NCBI GenBank assembly: GCA_016302215.1
Contig: JAEDNZ010000067.1
Location: 1 to 9,453, forward strand
From: Muribaculaceae bacterium
GTDB lineage: Bacteria > Bacteroidota > Bacteroidia > Bacteroidales > Muribaculaceae
Direction: 5' to 3'
Length of the DNA stretch: 9,453 bases
In this document: positions 5,939-9,453 of the stretch, piece by piece
Numbering within the stretch: position 1 is the first letter of the stretch
Layout of the letters: each line of letters begins with the position of its first letter
Translations under genes and position numbers: made by a program
The notes under the pieces: model-generated
What the model saw: only the letters and a program-made list of their open reading frames with translations
What the model was told of the DNA's origin: nothing
The model's database searches: none

Positions 5939-5946
5939 CAAAGATA
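5939..5946 (-). promoter_or_regulatory. Promoter -7 box (TATCTTTG) for the glycosyltransferase unit
   Basis: Exact TAnnTTTG match on the minus strand, with its last base ten nucleotides before the ATG at 5929. The expected transcription start, near 5934, leaves a leader of only about 4-5 nt, so the mRNA would be nearly leaderless. No good -33 TTTG at the expected distance. Confidence 0.6.
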
Positions 5947-6038
5947 CAAATAATTGATGAAATATCACGCCACCGGCCGCGATATGCCACCAATAAAGCC
6001 TGAAGTGTTAAAGTTTTCGCCTGCTGCGGCATTTTTAT

Positions 6039-6046
6039 TACCTTTG
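6039..6046 (+). promoter_or_regulatory. Promoter -7 box (TACCTTTG) for the secreted-protein gene pair
   Basis: Exact TAnnTTTG match on the + strand. A T-rich GTTTTCG lies roughly 20 bases upstream, where a -33 element would be. Transcription would begin near 6052, giving a leader of nearly 40 nt that is A/T-rich just before the ATG and has no Shine-Dalgarno. It is divergent from the glycosyltransferase promoter, the two boxes lying about 90 bp apart. Confidence 0.65.
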
Positions 6047-6089
6047 TGCCACTTACACGCACTTAACTCTGAATAAAAGACTAATTATT

Positions 6090-6569
6090 ATGAAGGTGAA
6101 ATTACTAATCATGGTGTGCGCAGTGCTTGTGGGCATGTGTGCAGTGCGAGCGTCGGCCTCCGGCGACTATCGCAGCGTGGTTGTCACCACAGCCGCGGGC
6201 GAGGAGTTGCGCTTTAATCTTGGCGAGGCAGGCGTGACCGTGAGCTTTACAGACAGCGAGATGGTAATCAGCAGCGCCTCGCGCAGCGTGGAGCTGCCGC
6301 TGACAGCCTATGCTCGCTTTGAGTTCAGCAGCGATGGCGCCGGCATCGCCGTCAATAAGGCTTGCAGCGCCACCTTTGCCGTTGTGGGCTCGCGCTTGCA
6401 TATCTCAGGCTTGCAGGCCGGCACGACAGTGGAGATAGCGGCAATTGACGGGCGCATGCGCTCCGGTGCCATCGTCACCGGAGCGGGGGCATACACATCG
6501 CCTGAGCTGCCGCGAGGCATATATGTGGTATCAACGGAAATAGCAACATTTAAATTCATCATCAGATAA
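6090..6569 (+). CDS. Small exported protein with C-terminal sorting-like beta module
   Basis: 159 aa. A signal peptide (charged MKVK, hydrophobic core 5-19, likely cleavage after ASA at 21-23) sends it across the inner membrane; there is no lipobox. The mature part is all beta-like. Residues 28-80 follow a pattern common in Bacteroidota exported proteins: a strand, a G-containing turn, then alternating hydrophobics ending in VELPLTAYARFEFS. The last 60 residues (about 99-159), with GLQAGTTVEIAAIDGR and PRGIYVVSTE...FKFIIR, resemble the type IX secretion type A C-terminal domain. Gut Bacteroidales commonly keep this module without an obvious type IX system, so surface export by that route is inference. 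Its stop overlaps the start of the hydrolase gene by one base (TAATG). Function unknown. Confidence 0.82.
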   Translation: MKVKLLIMVCAVLVGMCAVRASASGDYRSVVVTTAAGEELRFNLGEAGVTVSFTDSEMVISSASRSVELPLTAYARFEFSSDGAGIAVNKACSATFAVVGSRLHISGLQAGTTVEIAAIDGRMRSGAIVTGAGAYTSPELPRGIYVVSTEIATFKFIIR

Positions 6570-7558
6570 TGACACGCAAATCTCTCATAATCAGCGTGGC
6601 CGTGGCGTCAGCATTGAGCGCCGCCGCCCAATCGATAGTGGTGTATCCGGTCAGCGGTGACCCCATCACATATAAAATGGCCGACATCAGCCACATAGAG
6701 TTCCTGCCGGCGACCGATGAGCCTGACACCCCGGAGCAGGAGGTGGCAGTGACTGAGCTGTATTGCCACAAGGGCGACAGCCAAATCTACGGCAAGCTAT
6801 ATCGCCCTGCCGCCGTGGCCGCGACGGAGGCGCTGCCCACGGTGATACTCGCCCACAGCGCTTCGCTGACGGCTGATGCTATGAACGCCTACGCCACGGC
6901 GCTGGCCGCCGACGGCTATTGTGCCTATGCTTTTGACTTCTGCGGCGGCAGCGATGACAGTCGCAGCGATGGAGCCACGGCTGATATGACAGTCTTTACC
7001 GAGGTCGATGACCTTAAGGCTGTAATAGCCGAGCTGAAAACCAATGCCGGCGTTGATGCCTCCAAGGTTTTTGTCTTGGGCTCAAGCCAGGGAGGCCTGG
7101 TAGCAGCCCTGACGGCTGAAGACACGCAGACTGAGCTTGCCGGGCTGATATTGTTCTATCCCGCGTTTAATATCCCTGACCTTATAGCGCTGATGGACCA
7201 GTATGGCGGTTTCGGCACCGGCGGTACGGGCATGGGCGGCATGATGAGCTATAGCGAGGCATTCTGCGATGCTATGCGCGGCTACGATGTGTATGCCAAT
7301 ATCGGCGGCTTTGCTCGCCCGGTGATAATAGTGCATGGCTCCAACGATTTCATAGTGAAGATATCTTACTCTGAGAAAGCCGTAGAGACCTATCCTGACG
7401 CCACGCTCTACACCATCGAAGGTGCTAATCACGGCTTCAATGCCGACAATCTCGGCTCCTACGGCTCATTGCTGGGCGGCGCTGCCGATTATGACGCGCA
7501 GGTGATACCCATCGTGCTGAACTATATGCACGCGCAGGCGCCGCTTGCCGCCGAATAA
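6569..7558 (+). CDS. Exported alpha/beta-hydrolase (esterase/acyl hydrolase type)
   Basis: 329 aa, in three parts. First is a signal peptide (1-20, cleavage before Q21 in SAAAQ). Next is a short beta motif, residues 22-47, with YPVSGDPITYKMADISHIEF, a form typical of Bacteroidota exported proteins, then an acidic proline linker (48-60). The alpha/beta-hydrolase domain fills 61-329. The catalytic triad is visible: nucleophile S173 in GSSQGG (171-176), D260 in HGSNDFIV and H288 in GANHGF. The stretch FDFCGGSDDSRSDG (122-135) matches the cap-proximal region of gut Bacteroidota esterases related to cinnamoyl/feruloyl esterases and S9-like hydrolases. A glycine- and methionine-rich insert at 213-226 is unusual. 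Likely periplasmic; the substrate may be a plant-derived or dietary ester, but this is inferred. It is translationally coupled to the preceding small exported protein. Confidence 0.9.
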   Translation: MTRKSLIISVAVASALSAAAQSIVVYPVSGDPITYKMADISHIEFLPATDEPDTPEQEVAVTELYCHKGDSQIYGKLYRPAAVAATEALPTVILAHSASLTADAMNAYATALAADGYCAYAFDFCGGSDDSRSDGATADMTVFTEVDDLKAVIAELKTNAGVDASKVFVLGSSQGGLVAALTAEDTQTELAGLILFYPAFNIPDLIALMDQYGGFGTGGTGMGGMMSYSEAFCDAMRGYDVYANIGGFARPVIIVHGSNDFIVKISYSEKAVETYPDATLYTIEGANHGFNADNLGSYGSLLGGAADYDAQVIPIVLNYMHAQAPLAAE

Positions 7559-7582
7559 TGGTGTTATGATAAAGAAATGCAG

Positions 7583-7623
7583 CGGCGCGGCGTCCTCGCA
7601 GGGGGCGTCGCGCCGTGGCTTTA
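7583..7623. terminator. Bidirectional terminator-like hairpin between the hydrolase and ilvC
   Basis: Arms 7583-7595 and 7603-7615 pair over 13 positions (two G-T on the + strand) around a 7-nt loop. The + side continues TGGCTTTACAT; the minus side continues CTGCATTTCTTTA. Neither has a perfect T-run, but the stem is very stable and lies exactly between two convergent genes, 24 bases past the hydrolase stop and about 40 bases past the ilvC stop. Confidence 0.6.
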
Positions 7624-7652
7624 CATATAGGAGAGAGGAGGCCCGGGGGGCA

Positions 7653-8696
7653 TCAATTGTTTTCGGGTCTGAGCTTGCGCACAGTCTCGGCAGTGCGCCA
7701 CAGCTCGCTCTCGCGCATCTGTCGCAGCTCCTCGTTGAGGTGCTCGCGATAGTCGGGCTTGGAGTTGGAGTCAATGGAGATTTGTGCCTCGTGGCCTGAA
7801 CGCACGCTCTCGTAAAGACGCTCCATCACGGGCTTGATAGCATCGTGGAACGGGTCTTTCCAGTCAAGGGCACCACGCTGGGCGGTGGTGGAGCAGTTGG
7901 CATACATCCAGTCCATGCCTTTGGCGGCGACTAATGGCATCAGTGACTGTGTCAGCTCCTCTACGGTCTCGTTGAAGGCCTCGGAGGGCGTGTGGCCATG
8001 CTCGCGCAGCACCTCGTATTGAGCGGCAAAGAGGCCCTGTATGGCCCCCATGAGGGCGCCACGCTCGCCGGTGAGGTCGCTGATGGCCTCGCGGTGGAAT
8101 GTGGTCTCAAAGAGGTATCCCGAGCCTATGCCTATGCCCAGGGCGAGGGTGCGCTCCAAGGCACGCCCGGTGGCATCGTGCTCCACGGCGTAGGAGGCGT
8201 TGATGCCTCGGCCTTCGAGGTATAGCGAGCGCACGGTGGCGCCGGAACCTTTAGGCGCTACCATGATGACATCGACGTCGGTGGGTGGCACCACTCCGGT
8301 GCGGTCAGGCCAGGTGATGGCAAAGCCGTGTGAGAAGTAGAGGGCATCGCCGGGCTTGAGGCCGGCTTTGATGGTGGGCCACACGCTGAGCACGGCGGCG
8401 TCAGAGAGCAGACACATCACGATGGTGCCGCGGCGTGCGGCTTCTTCGATGCTGAAGAGTGTCTCTCCGGGCACCCAGCCGTCAGCCACGGCTTTGTCGT
8501 AGGTCTTGCCGGGACGTTGGCCTATGATGACGTTAAAGCCATTGTCGCGCAGGTTGAGGCTCTGCCCGGGGCCTTGCACGCCGTAGCCGAGCACTGCTAT
8601 TGTCTCGCCTTGGAGTATTTGGCGAGCTTTGTCGAGGGGAAATTCTTCACGGGTGACGACGGTCTCATTGACGCCGCCGAAATTCATTGTTGCCAT
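7653..8696 (-). CDS. ilvC: Ketol-acid reductoisomerase
   Basis: Mg-dependent enzyme that isomerises and reduces acetolactate or acetohydroxybutyrate to the dihydroxy acids in valine, leucine and isoleucine synthesis; cytoplasmic. The 347-aa product is a class I (short) KARI of the Bacteroides type. The dinucleotide motif GYGVQGPG is at 37-44, with the cofactor-phosphate loop IIGQRPGKTYDKA following. H123 (SHGF) lies in the conserved active-site turn. Metal-binding D207 and E211 are in SDLTGERG, and E243 and E247 in NETVEE. CSTTAQRGALDW (268-279) replaces the commoner SNTAEYG. The ATG at 8696 gives the family N-terminus MATMNFGG. It is 61 bp downstream of the thioesterase gene with no TAnnTTTG in the gap, so it is probably the last gene of an ilv operon entering from the right. 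Confidence 0.97.
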   Translation of the reverse strand: MATMNFGGVNETVVTREEFPLDKARQILQGETIAVLGYGVQGPGQSLNLRDNGFNVIIGQRPGKTYDKAVADGWVPGETLFSIEEAARRGTIVMCLLSDAAVLSVWPTIKAGLKPGDALYFSHGFAITWPDRTGVVPPTDVDVIMVAPKGSGATVRSLYLEGRGINASYAVEHDATGRALERTLALGIGIGSGYLFETTFHREAISDLTGERGALMGAIQGLFAAQYEVLREHGHTPSEAFNETVEELTQSLMPLVAAKGMDWMYANCSTTAQRGALDWKDPFHDAIKPVMERLYESVRSGHEAQISIDSNSKPDYREHLNEELRQMRESELWRTAETVRKLRPENN

Positions 8697-8757
8697 AAAG
8701 CTATGAAATTGATTGGTTGGGGATTATACGTTATAGGAGGGAAGGGGTGAATTGTAG

Positions 8758-9453
8758 TTAGTGGTGTAGGCTTTGATTGTCGGTCCATACTATGCGTGCT
8801 GCCACGGCCTTGGTGGCGCCGCGGCGCAGCTCGCATGTAGAGACATCGCCCACGTTCTCAACCACTAACTCCACCGTCTCGCCGAAGTAGCACTCGTGGC
8901 TGAAGTTGATGTCGAGGTGCTTTACGCCGCGAGCATCGTAGTGCTGCAGCGGCCAGTGATTGAGGATAAGGTCGAGATAGCGCACGGTGTTGACGTGGCG
9001 GTTGAAGTCGAGGTCGCAGTAGCGGAAGGTGTAGGTCTCGCGCTCGGCGCCGGCCTCGTCGCTGACGGCGATGCGGGAGGCACGGCTCACGACACAATCG
9101 GCGGCGTCGGCACAGGGGAAGGCGTCACGCTCGAGCGACTGCAGGTCGGCGAGCGTGCGGTTTTTGATGTCGATGGCGCACCATGTGGTGTGGATAAACG
9201 CCAGCGGCATGCCTTGGGCATCGCGCATCACGCAGCAGCGCTCGCTGAAGCGCCGGTTGTAGCTCTCTATCCAGGTGGTGACGGTATAGTGCTCGTTGAT
9301 GAGCGGGTATCGCACCATCTCCACATTGATGCGGCTGAGCACCCAGCCTATGCCGTGAGTGAGCAGGCGCGCGTAGCCTATGTTGAGGGCGTTGGCGTGC
9401 TCGGTGGCTACCTCAATCACGCGCTCTACGACCAGGGTGAGGGGCATACGGCT
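8758..9453 (-). CDS. Acyl-ACP thioesterase (FatA/FatB family), 5' end outside the window
   Basis: Double-hotdog thioesterase that releases fatty acids from acyl-carrier protein. About 231 codons are visible. The frame has an ATG at 9447, but it stays open to the window edge, and the family normally has roughly 15-20 further residues before this point, so I treat the gene as partial at its 5' end. The first hotdog contains WVLSRINVEM (35-44, counting from that ATG) and the strand VTTWIES (56-62). The second holds the catalytic motif DLDFNRHVNTVRYLD (145-159), with the conserved Asn, His and Asn expected for this family. The protein ends DNQSLHH. It lies immediately before ilvC; thioesterase genes of this kind sit between ilvN and ilvC in many Bacteroides, which makes a role linked to branched-chain precursors plausible. 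Confidence 0.9.
   Translation of the reverse strand, partial: SRMPLTLVVERVIEVATEHANALNIGYARLLTHGIGWVLSRINVEMVRYPLINEHYTVTTWIESYNRRFSERCCVMRDAQGMPLAFIHTTWCAIDIKNRTLADLQSLERDAFPCADAADCVVSRASRIAVSDEAGAERETYTFRYCDLDFNRHVNTVRYLDLILNHWPLQHYDARGVKHLDINFSHECYFGETVELVVENVGDVSTCELRRGATKAVAARIVWTDNQSLHH

Noticed and set aside
5930..5968. GTG start giving a 394-aa glycosyltransferase
   Set aside because: The extension covers the promoter box and does not resemble GT4 N-termini.

Overview
The window reads as a moderately GC-rich chromosomal segment from a gut-type Bacteroidota, order Bacteroidales; Muribaculaceae is my best guess but is not proven. The signs are four intergenic matches to the Bacteroidota -7 promoter box TAnnTTTG, the near absence of Shine-Dalgarno sites, a ketol-acid reductoisomerase and an acyl-ACP thioesterase of Bacteroides type in the usual ilv order, and secreted proteins with the family's characteristic short beta-strand modules. 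There is no transposase, integrase, phage gene or CRISPR array.

Layout. At the left edge a tRNA-Gln(UUG) gene runs rightward and ends in a 13-bp GC hairpin. A noncoding stretch follows that contains a second, 14-bp-arm inverted repeat. From 250 to 5929 everything is on the minus strand. Reading in the direction of transcription (right to left), a five-gene unit starts at a TAnnTTTG promoter near 5940: a GT4 glycosyltransferase, an NAD-dependent epimerase/dehydratase, a small three-helix membrane protein, a cation-dependent O-methyltransferase and a SpoU/TrmH-family RNA methyltransferase. The last four are linked by 1- or 4-base stop/start overlaps. A terminator-like hairpin follows at 2243-2275. 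Next comes a 100-nt interval with its own -7 box and a textbook intrinsic terminator, which looks like a small noncoding RNA gene. Then a new promoter drives cdd (cytidine deaminase) and tyrS (tyrosyl-tRNA synthetase).

Divergent from the glycosyltransferase, a + strand pair (6090-7558) encodes a small exported protein with a C-terminal sorting-like module and an exported alpha/beta-hydrolase of esterase type, overlapping by one base. A strong hairpin separates this pair from the convergent ilvC. Upstream of ilvC lies the 3' part of an acyl-ACP thioesterase gene that runs off the right edge; the two probably form the tail of a branched-chain amino-acid operon.

Most genes are ordinary housekeeping or envelope genes. 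The most unusual item is the putative small RNA: its predicted 5' end starts with a 16-nt sequence identical to the 3' end and trailer of the tRNA-Gln at the other end of the window. I found no multi-gene system that I would call new.
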